Positions 1 through 10,699 of a stretch of 64,000 nt of DNA are shown here, piece after piece; within the stretch, counting starts at the first letter, position 1; each line of letters opens with the position of its first letter. This DNA comes from Puccinia triticina (taxonomy: Eukaryota > Basidiomycota > Pucciniomycetes > Pucciniales > Pucciniaceae), in NCBI RefSeq assembly GCF_026914185.1, contig NC_070569.1, forward strand, positions 1,302,001-1,366,000, read 5' to 3'. Both the position numbers and the translations under genes were made by a program. A model generated the notes under the pieces. It was not told the DNA's origin. It worked only from the letters and a program-made list of their open reading frames with translations, and did no database searches.

Positions 1-732
1 AGTTCACTGAGATTAGAAATCGCATCATAAAGTTCTTTTGCAATTTTTGCCTCAAACCTAATGGATTGAGGTGCCGAAGATATTTGTATAGGATCCAGCA
101 CGTCGCTTTGCAGGGCCCTTTGAAACAGTGCTGATGCAATTCAATAAAAGAATAAGGCCACGTTAGCTGGATTGGACGCGACACAACGTTGAAATCTCCA
201 ATATCATCTTGATTTCAGTAGAGCCATAGCTTTGTCAATTCCATCTGAAAATTGATTGGATGGAATCTTCCTTACTTGCGACTGGCCCTTTGTGATTATG
301 ACTTTGACCTCCATGGGAGCCAACGCGTTCGCCGCATATGGCTAGTATAGGGTCAATTTAACCAGTTTGTATCTTCTACAATTTAACGTGGTTCAAAATT
401 GCGATAGACTCACAACGACCCAATTCTTCAATAGAACTACAACTGTTTTGCCACATCTCCACTGAGGAAGGCAAAATTTTATGAGGTGAGTTAATGAGAA
501 GCTTGCAGTTAGCTGCTGATGTTCTTGGTCAAAGGAAAAGGATCGGCCACTCTTCTGGCTACTTACACTTTACGCGCTTTGCGAACTCAGGAAGGTCATC
601 AGGATGGGTCTCTAGGATTTCTCCAAGCGTTGGAAAACATAAACATTGAGCAATGATCAACCCCAAAAGAACCAAGATTAATGAGTTGAAAGTGCGGTAG
701 GCGGAAAGCGTCGAATATAACGCAGCACGCAT
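1..732 (-). CDS. Secreted protein, unknown function, C-terminus cut by window edge
   Basis: I do not recognise this protein. Reading the minus strand, four exons join in one frame: 732-567, 461-414, 341-276 and 130-1 (still open at the edge). The introns are 567-side GTAAGT to CAG (462-566), GTGAGT to TAG (342-413, 72 nt) and GTAAGG to CAG (131-275). All three are phase 1, and every junction keeps the frame open, which random sequence would rarely do. The N-terminus is a short basic/polar stretch followed by a strongly hydrophobic run (about residues 18-33, rich in Leu, Ile, Val) ending in Cys-Leu-Cys-Phe, a typical signal peptide. The rest is polar, with a basic His/Gly/Ser stretch in exon 3 and a helical-looking exon 4. 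The ATG at 732 is chosen because it directly precedes the signal peptide, although the frame is open further upstream. A candidate secreted protein is an inference; no family is known. Confidence 0.55.
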
Positions 733-899
733 GCTGTTGGTCGAATCAAGGGTCCAAGTGCGAAGGCTTAATGATGTTTGGAAAAGGAGGCACCGGGGAT
801 GGCTGGGTGCGTTGCATCCACCCGCGAAGATAATAGACGCTCGAATTCTCGAGTCTCGAACCACAAACTAGGCAGTTGTCAGAACATCAGCTCCAGGAT

Positions 900-1080
900 T
901 TCCTGACATACTTTTCTTGACACACTTCTAACCTCCTTGACACTCTTCCCAACCTTGACACTCTTTCCAACCTCCTTGTATCACCCCCGTTCTGATGATT
1001 CATATTTTGAACCCTCTTTCTTTTCACCCCCATTCTGATGATTTGTATCTTGAAGTTGAACCCACAACCAACTGGCATCA
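900..1080. repeat. Imperfect tandem repeats
   Basis: Two degenerate short repeats lie here: units around CTTGACACTCTTCCCAACC (about 910-980), followed by two copies of a roughly 40-base unit containing CACCCCCRTTCTGATGATT (about 983-1060). A 64-codon minus-strand frame across them is repeat-derived. Between 740 and 1177 I see no gene. Confidence 0.5.
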
Positions 1081-1177
1081 TCCATCTTCGGATACAGTTT
1101 GCGAAATGTGATGTTCAACACAAAAGGGGGATTCAACAACAGGTGGCATGATCTGTGTCCTTCCTGGGCTTCTGCAT

Positions 1178-1772
1178 GGGGGGGGCTAACTTAACTAAGT
1201 CCCTCTCCTTGTGGAGGGGGGACGCCGTCCCGCAGGGACCCTCCAAAGGAGGGACTTATACACTAAGTGGACCCCGCAGCCTGAGAGAATCAGGAACTTG
1301 GCCTTTTTCAATCCGGTGTAGCTTCATCACATCACATTATGTGATTGAGTTGTAGGGGAACAAAAGATGCAGAACATCAAGGAGAATCTTTCCACCTATT
1401 GTCCTATTTTTAGGGATATGTAATGACATTCAAATGTCTTTTTTTGCAACTTCATTTAGTTGGCTATATCCTGTATCACACATGTTGCACTGTACAGAAT
1501 CTGGAATCCATGATGTTACAACTCTGATTACACCTCAACAAGAGGTGTTGAGGATGGGAAAAAATAGTAGAAAGATAGGGACAGCTTGGGCCATCCCAGA
1601 AATGTAAACAATTTCAAAAATGGTGCCGAGGCTCATGAGGGAGAGTGATTCTAAAAAGGTCCCCACCAAAAGTCATAATTCTCTCAGGCCGCAGGGTCCA
1701 CATAGGGTGTAAGTCCCTCCTGCGGAGGTCGCTTCGCTCCCCCAAGGAGGGAATTAGCTAAGTTAGGGGGGG
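1178..1772. mobile_element. Inverted-repeat element (MITE-like), about 0.6 kb
   Basis: About 100 bases at 1184-1290 (from GGGGGCTAACTTAACTAAGT to CTGAGAGAAT) recur in inverted orientation at 1677-1770, where they read ATTCTCTCAGGCCGCAGGGT through to AGTTAGGGGGG. The interior has no coding potential. This is a short TIR element without its own transposase. No clean target-site duplication was seen, so the exact ends are uncertain by a few bases. It lies between the two phase-1-intron genes. Confidence 0.7.
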
Positions 1773-1773
1773 A

Positions 1774-1836
1774 AGGCTCAAATAACTAAGGCCCTCTGCA
1801 ATTGGGATGCCATCCCGCAGGGACCCTTTGAACATT
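1774..1836. repeat. Third, partial copy of the MITE arm
   Basis: Directly after the element a further degraded copy of its left arm appears in direct orientation: GGCTCAAATAACTAAGGCCC, then CATCCCGCAGGGACCC. It suggests a second insertion or a partial tandem duplication of the arm. Confidence 0.5.
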
Positions 1837-2090
1837 GCGCCTCCCTCCAATTGGTGAAATACATGAAAGACTTCAAAGAACTAGGAGTTATATTTGTATC
1901 AGACTCTTGAAACTATCTCTAAGCAAATGATAATCTGAGTGAAATAAAACATCCTGAATGATAGAAAATTTACCTAGGAGCAGGTACAAGCGCCGCTCTC
2001 TACTTTGGATAGATGATAGAGTGATAGAGATGAAATGGAAAAGTTATCGCTTGGCGATGGTACGATTGGTCTTTGGACCTGAGTGCGTTC

Positions 2091-2597
2091 TCACTTGCCT
2101 TCGGCAAAACGGCTAAGAAGCAATGCGACGTTGTCTAATATAGATCAACGTCTCATTAGCGTTTGCCTTTTGTTTCTGCTTATGAAGCTACACGAGTCAC
2201 TCACCAATATGTTCTCCTGCTCTTTGAGCGGTATTGGTGCGATCGGTCTGTTTAACTTCGACAGTTCTGTCTAAGAAAAAGGGATAGCGCATTAGCAACT
2301 ATCTGAACAGCTTGTTGTTAGATCTCTGCAGCCGCTTACCTTTGGTGCTAGCTGAGATTCTTTCGATGAGCGAACGTGGGCCGGGATTTTCCACGAGCCT
2401 AACCTTGCTGCTCACGTGCGTCGGATCTGTTTGCATCAAAGAGATGAATTCAGTTTCACGACCCCCGCGGCGCTGGTTTAGACTGCGGAAGTGGTTTGCG
2501 TTTGCTTACCAAAGTCCGCAGCTATTTTGGTTCCGGGTGTCTTCCTCAGTTTATGAGTTGGACCCCTTTCCCCTAAGCTGGAATCCTCACAATACAT
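2091..2597 (-). CDS. Small four-exon gene, 94-residue protein, function unknown
   Basis: Four exons on the minus strand join cleanly: 2597-2510, 2426-2340, 2270-2205 and 2134-2091. The introns are 83, 69 and 70 nt, with GTAAGC, GTAAGC and GTGAGT donors and CAG, TAG and TAG acceptors. All are phase 1, as in the gene at the window's left edge. The product is a hydrophilic, basic 94-residue protein with no signal peptide or membrane segment and no motif I know. The last codons before the stop (GAAG|GCAAGTGA) fit the consensus of a GC-AG intron donor, again in phase 1, so the true gene may continue leftwards and the TGA at 2091-2093 may be intronic. The start ATG at 2597 is the first after an in-frame stop, but an upstream exon spliced at a TAG just before it is possible. 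Confidence 0.5.
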
Positions 2598-2605
2598 ACA
2601 ACTAG

Positions 2606-2959
2606 TGTTTTACCACTCCAAGGGTAAGGGTGGAACTTGAGTTAGCCCTGCCCTAGGGTATCTGTCTCAGAGACGGTTTCACGGAGGACTGGTACATATT
2701 GTGATTCCGCTTAAGCTTGAACAATTCAAGATTTTCAGTGGGCTAAAGTTATGGCCTTTGAGCCACAGCACCGGTAAAGTTTTGGTTTTCTGACCAACAC
2801 AGCTGAAAACTTGGCATGTCAGCCCCCTATTGTTGCCCAGCAGGAAGGCTGAAAACCTGAACTCAAATGTCAGGATTCCATTATTTTGAGTTCAAAGCTC
2901 AAAAATTTGTCCAAGCATTCCTGGAATCAAAATAAGTTTGTGATAGGCTGGGGGGCCTG
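2606..2959. other. No gene seen
   Basis: This stretch between the small gene and the left LTR holds no open frame with coding character, no tandem repeats and no terminal inverted repeat that I can see. Confidence 0.5.
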
Positions 2960-3425
2960 TGTGAGGCCCAGCCTACTATCAATTTGCTATGTGGCTATGA
3001 AACTATCCAAGAGGATAGTTTGCCAAAATGCTTGATAGTAGATTCTGGATTTATGTTTAAGTTTTGGATAACTTTGATTTGATATAGATAAACGTTTGAT
3101 GTTTGTATTTCTTCGAGAATGAATTAATCAAATAGATAGGTATAATAAGATGAGGAATAGTAACAAAGAATATTCTGATAAGGAAAGAAAGGAAAGAAAG
3201 GGAGAAAGACAAAAACGAGGAGAGAAACATAGACAACATTCTGATCATCCCAAATGACAACATCACTGATTGTAATACATCATTGCATAATGTAAATCAA
3301 ATTAAGCTTACCAATCTGCCAAGCAGATTGAGTCAATCAATAATCTACCAACGGCCTATTAATTAAATGCATAATAGTCCGTAAGCTCAAAGCATTAATC
3401 ATAATCATCAGCTTGGGTCGTTACA
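2960..3425 (-). repeat. Left LTR (3' LTR) of the Ty3 element
   Basis: A 466-base segment. On the minus strand it begins TGTAACGACCCAAGC and ends GGGCCTCACA, the usual TG...CA ends. Its first 130 plus-strand bases recur at 18673-18809, on the other side of the Ty3 gag-pol region. A purine-rich stretch (AGTAGGCAGG) directly precedes it in element orientation, as expected for a polypurine tract. This fixes the element as minus strand. Confidence 0.9.
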
Positions 3426-3447
3426 AAATAAGACCTGCCTACTACTC

Positions 3448-5059
3448 TACACAGTGTTATTCTTCATCTTTTTCTTACCTTTGGTGTTCTTTAACTCCGC
3501 TAACCTTTGGAAATCATCTAAATATTTGTAAGCTGACACCAGGATGTGATTTTGAGCCACCCAAGTATCCCCCCCTGGTGTAGAATTCCGCCATGAAATC
3601 AAATAATCAAACTTCCCTTTGCCATGGATTGCACGTCCAAAACCGTTTTAATCTGAGACCAATCTACAATCTGTTTATCAGTATAGTACTTCTCCTTGAT
3701 TCCCAAACAAGACAAACGACCATCCACCGCAACCGGACTCACATAACGCAACAGCAAAGATACATTAAAAACTGGATGGAGTTTAGGGTAATCAGCTGCC
3801 AAATCAATTTCTACTGCGTTTGGACCCAAAATTTTAACCACACTAAAAGGCCCGATGTATCTGTAGTCTAACTTAGAGTTAATCCTTCAAGATTTTATAA
3901 ACTTTCACAGCAATAATACCTGCTCACCCGCCTTGTAAACCGGAGCATCTTGTCTTCCTTTATTGTAATAAAGAGCTTGTTTGATCCGCGCCTGGCGCAA
4001 GCAATCTACCGCTGTTTCTTGTATTAGCTGCAAATCAATTATAAAGTCATCAAAACCCTTACGGCCAGTTTTCTCAGTCATAATATTAAACCGTGGATGA
4101 AAACCATAAGTGAAGAAAGTTGGGGAAATCTTTAAACTTGCTGAGTCAGAGTTAGTAATGGAAAAGTCCGCCATATCCAAGCATTTATCCCCATTGTCTT
4201 GGTAATAGGAGCAAAAATGACAAAGGTAATCCTCAAGTACCTGATTCATACGTTCCGTCTGCCCATCCGTCTGTGGATGATAAGCAGTCGACAAATCCGA
4301 CTGAATTCCCAACAAACGCATTAAAGATCTCCAGAACTCACTGACAAAAGTGCTACCTCTATCCAAAACAATCTTGCCAGGTAACCCGTGCAATCAAAAG
4401 ATGTGCTTCTTGAACAAACCAGCCAGAACCACCAAGGAAGCCGCCTCCTTGTATGGAATGAAATGTGTAAGTTTACTCAATAAATCCACCACAACCAGAA
4501 TAGATTCAAAACCCCCCGACAAAGGGAGCTTCACAATCATGTCCATCCCAATAACACTCCAAGGCTTAGAATTTGCCACTATAGAGACTAACTTACCGTC
4601 CAGTGACATTTGCCTTGCCTTCACATGCTGGCAAGAGTAACAGCTTCTGACATATTCCACCACCAATGATTTAACACCCGGCCACAAAAAGGTCCGCTTC
4701 AAGGTGGCCAAAGTCTTTGCCACTCCCGGATGGCCCATAGTTGGGTAGTTGTGATACATAATCAAGATTCTTGTATGCAAGGAAGCGGGAACCAAAACCC
4801 TGTTACCGTGCCAATAGATATTATCAGCAAAACATACAACTTTAATCTTCTTGTCACTCGGCGAATAGTTACTGTTAAAGTAAGACAGTAAATTAGCCGT
4901 TGGTCGTTGGAAAAATAAGTCATGAGCCAAAAACGGAGAGCCAGCAACACCATTGTCTGCCGCATCACAAGAAACCATGCGCCTCACAATCAGGTCTGCG
5001 TCTTTACTCACCACTTTGCCATCATAATAGTCGCCCCGCCGGCTTGGCCCATCAGCCGT
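3448..5059 (-). pseudogene. Ty3 pol, integrase and chromodomain part
   Basis: This is the 3' third of a Ty3-type pol. In order it contains the HHCC zinc-binding region (H near HTRILIMYH and HPGVAK, then CYSCQH); the integrase core with GMDM, the DRGSTF aspartate and the glutamate in TDGQTERMNQ; the GPF-like region (RYIGPF, KLHPVFNVSLL); and a C-terminal chromodomain-like stretch (YLISWRNSTPGGDTWV). It is not functional. In-frame stops lie at 4394-4396, 3905-3907 and 3887-3889, and a one-base frame shift near 3625 separates the chromodomain from the rest. Each TGA sits where relatives carry Arg. The frame ends in TAG near 3448, 23 bases before the LTR. Its upstream continuation is cut off by the insertion at 5060-5713. 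Confidence 0.92.
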
Positions 5060-5713
5060 TGTGGAACTCCTACCGTGCCAGGCGGTAGGCAGTGCTTGGA
5101 AGGGAAAGTGGTGATGAGCCTGCCTTCCTGTGAGGTCCTAGGATGAATGAGATCTGAGAAAACCAGAGAAAGGGGGTTGAACAACACTGTCAGTGAGACT
5201 TGTTGGCGGGTTTGGGGGTTGAGGATCTGGAAAGGGATGCTGATGAGGATCTTGAGGGTTGATAAGGATCTGATGAGGTGATAAGGATAAGGATCTGAGA
5301 ATCTTGATGGTGTATTTCGTGGATCAGAAGACTGCCATGCCTCCCCATCATCTGAGTCCGAACTTCGAACTCAGACTCCAGGAAGTGAACATGTCACAGA
5401 CATGTTCATCACATCCCTAACTACAAACAAGCTCTGCACAACACAAACAAAACAAAACACACACAAAGAAAAGATCAACCACATAAATAGAAAAATGAGG
5501 AGAGTAACATAAGAAGATGGGTGCAATGGATAAAAAAGAACAGAGAGAAAAATCAACAACAATCATCAATATCAATCATAATATCTTGAATCTTGAGCTT
5601 GAAATTTGAGATGGATAATCTTGAGGGCTTGATCTTGATAACTGGTCACTTGAATCTTGAGTCTTCATCTGGATCTTGAACCATGGACTGTCTGTACCAT
5701 TTTGCTCACCACA
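5060..5713. mobile_element. LTR-like insertion, TGTGG...CCACA, 4-bp duplication
   Basis: This 654-base insertion has ends TGTGGAACTCC and GCTCACCACA and is flanked on both sides by CCGT (5056-5059, 5714-5717). Removing it with one CCGT rejoins the Ty3 pol frame exactly between the RNase H and integrase regions. It has no coding capacity, so it is probably a solo LTR. The start is shared with the longer element at 51424-53162, which also has a 4-base duplication (CCGG). Confidence 0.85.
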
Positions 5714-5914
5714 CCGTATTTTTAGAACCAGCAATATGATGAATCAACATATTGAAATTATCTAGGAACAAGGCCCACCAAGCCTGCTTAGGTGACAAAT
5801 ATTTAGCTGTCTTAAAATAAAGAAGATTAGAGTGATCAGAATACATTACCACCGGGCTAGCAGTTCCCATCAACCAAGCCCTCCATTTATGGCAAGCCGA
5901 CACAATAGCCAGTA
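5714..5914 (-). pseudogene. Ty3 pol fragment: end of RNase H
   Basis: This short pol piece encodes the RNase H end (ACHKWRAWL, YSDHSNLLYF, KQAWWALFLDNF, HHIAGSKNT). It is continuous in frame with 7505-8266 upstream and 5059 downstream once the two LTR insertions and their duplications are removed. The WWALFL spelling where relatives have RWALFL is a further substitution. It carries no stop of its own. Confidence 0.9.
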
Positions 5915-6012
5915 TGTCAGTCTTAGAGTCAACACAGTTGACCTAAAACTGACTTTTATCTCCATTTTCTACCAAAATGTGTTCATATCTTTTTAAACTT
6001 AAGACATAAGGT

Positions 6013-6489
6013 CAACACTGGGTCGCTACGCTAACCATAGCGGTTAGCGTAGCGTAGCGCAGCGCGAATGCGCTATTTTTTAACGTAGCGTTAGCGCAAT
6101 TGCACGCATATGCGCTAACGCTACGCGCACGCGGTGCGGAGCTATTTTAGCTGATAGCGTAGCGTTAGCGCAGATGCGCGCAATTGCGCTAACGCTACAC
6201 ATGCAGGGCGCAAAAGAGCGCGCGCTACGCTGCGCTACAGCGCCTTTAGCGGGAAAAAAGGGCTTTTTTTCCGCTAAAAGCGCTGTAGCGCAGCACAGCG
6301 TAGCGTAGCGAATGTAGCGGCGCGCTAACGCTAACAAAGAATTGGCGCGCTGATAGCGCCGCTGAAAATTAGCGCAGCGTAGCGGCGCTAACAGCGCGCT
6401 AATGCTATGCAAAATAGATGGGCGCTTTTTGCCGCTACGCTAACGCGTAGCGCTGAAATAGCGTAGCGTAGCGTAGCGACCCAGTGTTG
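6013..6489. mobile_element. CpG-rich palindromic TIR element, 477 bp, 7-bp duplication
   Basis: Terminal inverted repeats start CAACACTGGGTCGCTACGCT and are flanked by ATAAGGT on both sides (6006-6012, 6490-6496). The sister LTR at 12756-13723 lacks it, proving insertion. The interior consists almost entirely of variants of the self-complementary words GCGTAGCG, GCTAACGC and CGCGC, so nearly any part can pair with another. No coding potential: minus-strand frames here are repeat artefacts. It shares the CAAC-x-x-TGGG end and 7-base duplication with the element at 52015-52680. Confidence 0.85.
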
Positions 6490-6609
6490 ATAAGGTTGTT
6501 TAGACTTCATATTCTGTTTTATCATGATTTTAACCCTAGTTACAACTTATCATTTCTTTGTAACTCTACTCTTTCCCTAAGTTCTTGTGTCAGCCTTAGA
6601 GTCAGTTCC

Positions 6610-6850
6610 TCCAATTGGGTCCCGCGACTCAATGAGAGTTGTGGCGCGCATGCGCAGTTGTGATGTGGTAGCGCTACAAGGCAATTGAGTCCCACGACTC
6701 AATGAATTACGATTGAGTCCCGTGACTCAATGAGAGTTATGGCGCGCATGCGCAGTTGTGATGTGGCTGCACTACCAGGCGATTGAGTCCTGCAACTCAA
6801 TGAATTTTGATTGAGTCCCGCGACTCAATGAGATTTATGGCGCGCATGCG
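6610..6850. repeat. Palindromic minisatellite inside the LTR
   Basis: About five copies of the palindromic word ATTGAGTCCCGCGACTCAAT, interspersed with GGCGCGCATGCGCAGTTGTG. The shorter family member at 12756-13723 has only a trace of it (CAACTGCGCAAGGGCGC), so the array expanded in this copy. Confidence 0.75.
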
Positions 6851-7504
6851 CCGTTGTGACGTGGCAGCGCTACCAGGCGCGCCAACCACTTGTACATGTG
6901 TAATTATGTAAGCAAACTGTGAAAATTTTCAAAGTCAGGATCTCCCTTGCCTGAGGAGGATCTACAGACTTCAGACACCCAGAACCACACACGTAGCCCA
7001 GGATCACCACCAAAGAGGATACCACGCTCCCAGTATACCTACCGTCACAGGCACCTAGGATATTGACAGTAAGTATCACTCTTTCACTGAACCTTGACTA
7101 TCTCAGAGGTAGAACTCTGTGTCTCTTGATTTCTTCTCTTTATTTCTCTTCACACCAACCTCTCTCAAGATCAAGGTTACTCTGTTAATCCTAGACTTAG
7201 TCTAAAAATCAGAGCAGATTAGTTTTACTATTCTGTGTCCCCCCACGGTCTACTTGGTGCGCGCAGAGGCTGTAGCCCCTGTTGGTCTGGCGCAGCTGTC
7301 CTTACCACTTTTCCAGGTGGTTCAAGTTGACTTTGAGGATCCTCTTATAAAGAGTAGATAGACCCCCTCCAGATCATATCTTTCTCTTTCTCTTTCTTTC
7401 TCTCTTTCTCTCACCCTCTGTTTGTAGTTCTTTATCCCAAGAAATACAACCAGTCTTCCCCATTTTCTTGTGTCCTGTAGCCACTTTAGAGGCTCAGGCT
7501 CACA

Positions 7505-8266
7505 CAGTAGCTCCAAATCAAACACCTTCCAAGAACGCTCACGCTTGGAAAGTTTTCTGGAGAAGTAACTGATGGGCAAGTAATCCCCATTACCGTTTGG
7601 CTGACTCAAAACAGCCGTGATCGCGTATCCCAAGCTGTCGACATGCACTATTCTGTCTTTTTCAAAATCGAAATGTAGCAACAAAGGCTCCTTAATAAAT
7701 AAGCTCTTCAGCGCCTCAAAAGACTTCTCCACATCAGGAGAGTTTAGTAGAGTCAAATCAGAATACTTTTCCTGCGTCAAGGTAGTTAATGGACCCGCCA
7801 CCGTAGAAAATCACGGTATGAAACGCCTATAGAAATTGGTAAACCCTAAAAACTTTTGCAGTCCCTGGACAGTAGTTGGAAAAGCCCAATTGTCAATGGT
7901 CGTGAGTTTACTCCTGTTCATCTTTAAGCCCTGATCGGTGATTTTGAAACCTAGAAAAGTAACCTTGTTGCAGAAAAACTCGCACTTATGAAGGGAAGCT
8001 TTTAGCAAAAATTCACGTAGTTTCTGCAATATATTAGTTAAATTGATCAATTGTTGATCCTTGGTCTATGAATAAATCAATATGTCATCAATGTAAACAA
8101 AGCAACAGAAATCCAAAAACTCACACAGAACATGCTGGATGAAACGCTGGAAAGTTGCCGGCGCGTTTGCCAATCCAAAAGGCATGACTTGATATTCATA
8201 AAGGCCCCAAGGCTTCCGGAAAGCTGTTTTCCGGTCATGACCTTTGGCTACACGCAGCAAATTAAA
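7505..8266 (-). pseudogene. Ty3 pol fragment: RT palm/thumb and start of RNase H
   Basis: In minus orientation this holds the second half of the reverse transcriptase: [22 protein letters not shown], the catalytic YIDD (in [11 protein letters not shown]), FLGFKITDQGL and GLQKFLGFTNFYRRFIP. It then runs into the connection and RNase H start (RIVHVDSLGYAITAVLSQ, ISYFSRKLSKRE). Stops lie at 8066-8068 (TAG after DILIYS) and 7811-7813 (TGA after FYRRFIP). It follows directly on the pol frame at 15940-16989, from which TIR element A separates it; both ends carry the target duplication CAAATTAAA (8258-8266 here). Confidence 0.93.
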
Positions 8267-9454
8267 GGGGCCGGCTTTATGCACTTCAAATATTTACTAC
8301 ATGCACTCCAAAAAAGTAGTGAACTTGTGTCTACTCCAATAAATGTTGGAGTGAACAAAGTTTCACTCCAAAAGTGGGTTAAATTGGAGTGTTCAGAAGT
8401 TCACTCCAATATATATTTGGAGTAAACCTTTGTTCACTCCAAAAGTGGGCTAAATTAAGGGTGTTCAAAGTTGAAATCACATTTTTTTCAAATCATAAAA
8501 TCATAAAATCATAACACTTTTGAGTGATCATTTTTTATTTACCATTTTAGAATTGTTGCTCTTTTTTTAATGATTGGGTGTTACACATTTTTTTCAGATT
8601 AAAATTTTATGAATTTATGGTGTTACTAGAGGCCAAGGCGGCTACGCTGCTGCAGGGTCCAGTGCATCTCCAACCCACAATTGCTTGGCATTTGCGGCCA
8701 AATTTTTCCAAGCTATGTACTGACCATGTTGGTCAAGCCTACCAACAGCATGTCAGGTCCTCCAGCTGTGCCACAGCAACGGGCAAAAGGGCCAGTTGTT
8801 AGTTCAGCCAGGAAGCTGTGAATTTCAATCAAAATTACAAGTTAGATGGTGCATAAACTTCATTTTTGGATGAATGTTGGAGAGCTTCCCATCAAGGTCT
8901 ACAGACCCTGCAAAACCAGATGATAGATCTGCAGCCTCAGGGAGTACTTGAGGACTTCCCGTCAAGATCTACAGACCCTTCCAGATTTTAATTCTAGCAG
9001 ATTGATGAATTTGAATTCTTCTGCATGACCTGAGCTCTGCTTTGGGCTCCCAAAATTGGATTTTAGTTTGTATCCTTTATGATAATATTGGGTTTCCAAT
9101 GTAAGAGTCAGACAATGGTTTGGGGACGTGTTGCACACAAGCTAGCACGGGCAGCGGTGGCAGACACAAGACAACAAACCTGACATACAAGATTGAGATG
9201 AGAACAAGAAACTTGATCTGAAGAGTGAGAAAGATAGAATCAGACCTATAAGGTTTGTATTGTAGAAATTCTGACTCTGAGCAAAAGCAAGATGATGAAG
9301 ATGCTTTTGGTTAGAGAACCGTACAATGGAAACGGATGTCTACGTATAAGTTGCAAATCTAACTACATGCATAAAGATGGATAAGATGGACAACTACCAT
9401 GCTAATACAATGGGTTGGTCTGAGAAATGTTGTTTGGCGGCTCAGAGCTCTCAG

Positions 9455-10640
9455 TTACCAATACAGGCTTTGACTTATTGTCAGTCTGTGTGGTTGGGCT
9501 AGTAGATCTCTTGGTGGATTCTGAGGTACAATATTTTCAACAGAAGGTTGACCAATGCCCATGGGAGGCAATTTGCCCTTCTCCGTTGCTTGTTTGATTG
9601 ACAACTTGGCTTCAAGGATCTCTTTGCAACGCAGTTGATGCTTGAGTTGTTTGAGCTCTCTTTGCAAGGCTTCACGGTCATTCTCTTGCCTCCTTTGGAG
9701 GTGGTCAAGGATTTCTCTCTCTTGCAAGCCCTTTTTCATTCAGTTTCAGCCAATAGTCTCAGTCTTGTATCTGGCAAAGTTGAGCTTTGGTCAAGGCCGT
9801 TTCTTGCTCTGCTTGCAAAGTGACTTGGGTCTTGATCTCTTGTTGTTGCAACCCACACTCACGCAGCTCTGCGACTATTCACGCTTCCGGAGGTCTCGCA
9901 ATGCCTGTACTTTCAAGTTATGTTGTCTAGCTTTGAGGTCAAGGGTCCCTAGTCGTCTTCTTTGGAGTCTTTCTGCTTGGGCCCTTAGAGCCATTTTGGC
10001 AGTGATATTTCCACTGTGTCGTCGAGCGTGTGAGCTGGGATGAGGCGCGTGGCCGACCCCGCGGGGTGGATGGTTCAAAACTCCTAGCGACGCTCGGGCC
10101 TTTCGTTTGGTAGGGTGAGCAAGAATTTCGGAAATTTGCCGCATCCGAGCAGCAGGCTCGGGAGGACCACGTCTATGGACCATTGAGGCGTTTAACATAT
10201 GGCCGGAAGGAATTCTAGAAGGTGGCGGGTGAACCCTGTGCATGTATCGCGCAGAAGGGGGGTGATGCTGTGCGGGTAAAGGATGCAAGGCCAGTGGTGG
10301 GGGTGATGGACTCTACTTGGGCCCATGCTGACTGGGGTGACTGACCGGTGATTTTCTTGTACTCCTAGTGATCGAGGTCAATGGGGGAGAGAAGCTGTTA
10401 GTATCAGATTAAAACATGTTTATCAGAGGTCAGCTCACTGGCCAAAGCTTTGGTCCTTGACCTTCCATTTTTGATTCTAGCCATATTGGCTTCACTAAGA
10501 AATTCTTGCCCTTCGCGCTTGGCCAGCTCAAGCTTCGCCATCTCGAGGTGCTTGGCTTTGTTGACTTGGTGTTCGCGCAGAGCCAGTTCATGCTCCTAAG
10601 ATCAGTTGATAAAGCGAAAGAAGAATCATCAAGAACTGTT
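9455..10640 (-). pseudogene. Coiled-coil protein remnant carried by element A
   Basis: Minus-strand pieces in shifting frames give a consistent, highly charged helical protein. About 10620-10400 gives an exon-like piece rich in Glu, Lys, Leu and Ala (EHELALREHQ, MAKLELAKREGQEFL). About 10288-9875 gives a Pro/His-rich head, then Arg/Gln-rich helix (MALRAQAERLQRRRLGT, KVQALRDLRKRE). About 9875-9455 gives ELRECGLQQQEIKTQ through KGLQEREILDHLQRRQ and ELKQLKHQLRCKEILEAKL. The last two pieces need a frame change near 9875 and cross a stop near 9762, so the copy is broken as it stands. It may be a captured host gene or a remnant of an element-encoded accessory protein. I do not recognise the family. 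Confidence 0.45.
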
Positions 10641-10699
10641 GGGTCATCGCCGCAGAGACTTCAGTCCAGTCTGACGCACCTGAGCTTTTAGTTCAGCCC

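Larger units (their letters stand above)
5915..7504 (-). mobile_element. LTR element (solo LTR) with TACTG duplication
   Basis: A 1,590-base insertion with element ends TGTGAGCCTGAGCC and CTAAGACTGACA, flanked by CAGTA on both sides (5910-5914, 7505-7509). The pol codons for ...ELLAIV... close up when it is removed. The family is confirmed by the 968-base copy at 12756-13723 in the opposite orientation, which aligns along its length. It is longer than that copy because it gained the CpG-rich element at 6013-6489 and a minisatellite at 6610-6850. A CT/GA-rich microsatellite occupies 7375-7420. No coding region. Confidence 0.92.

Noticed and set aside
1..130. Continuous reading of exon 4 upstream through 131-275 in the same frame
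   Set aside because: Two TGA stops interrupt it; splicing from 276 to 130 keeps the frame and phase and has good donor and acceptor sites.
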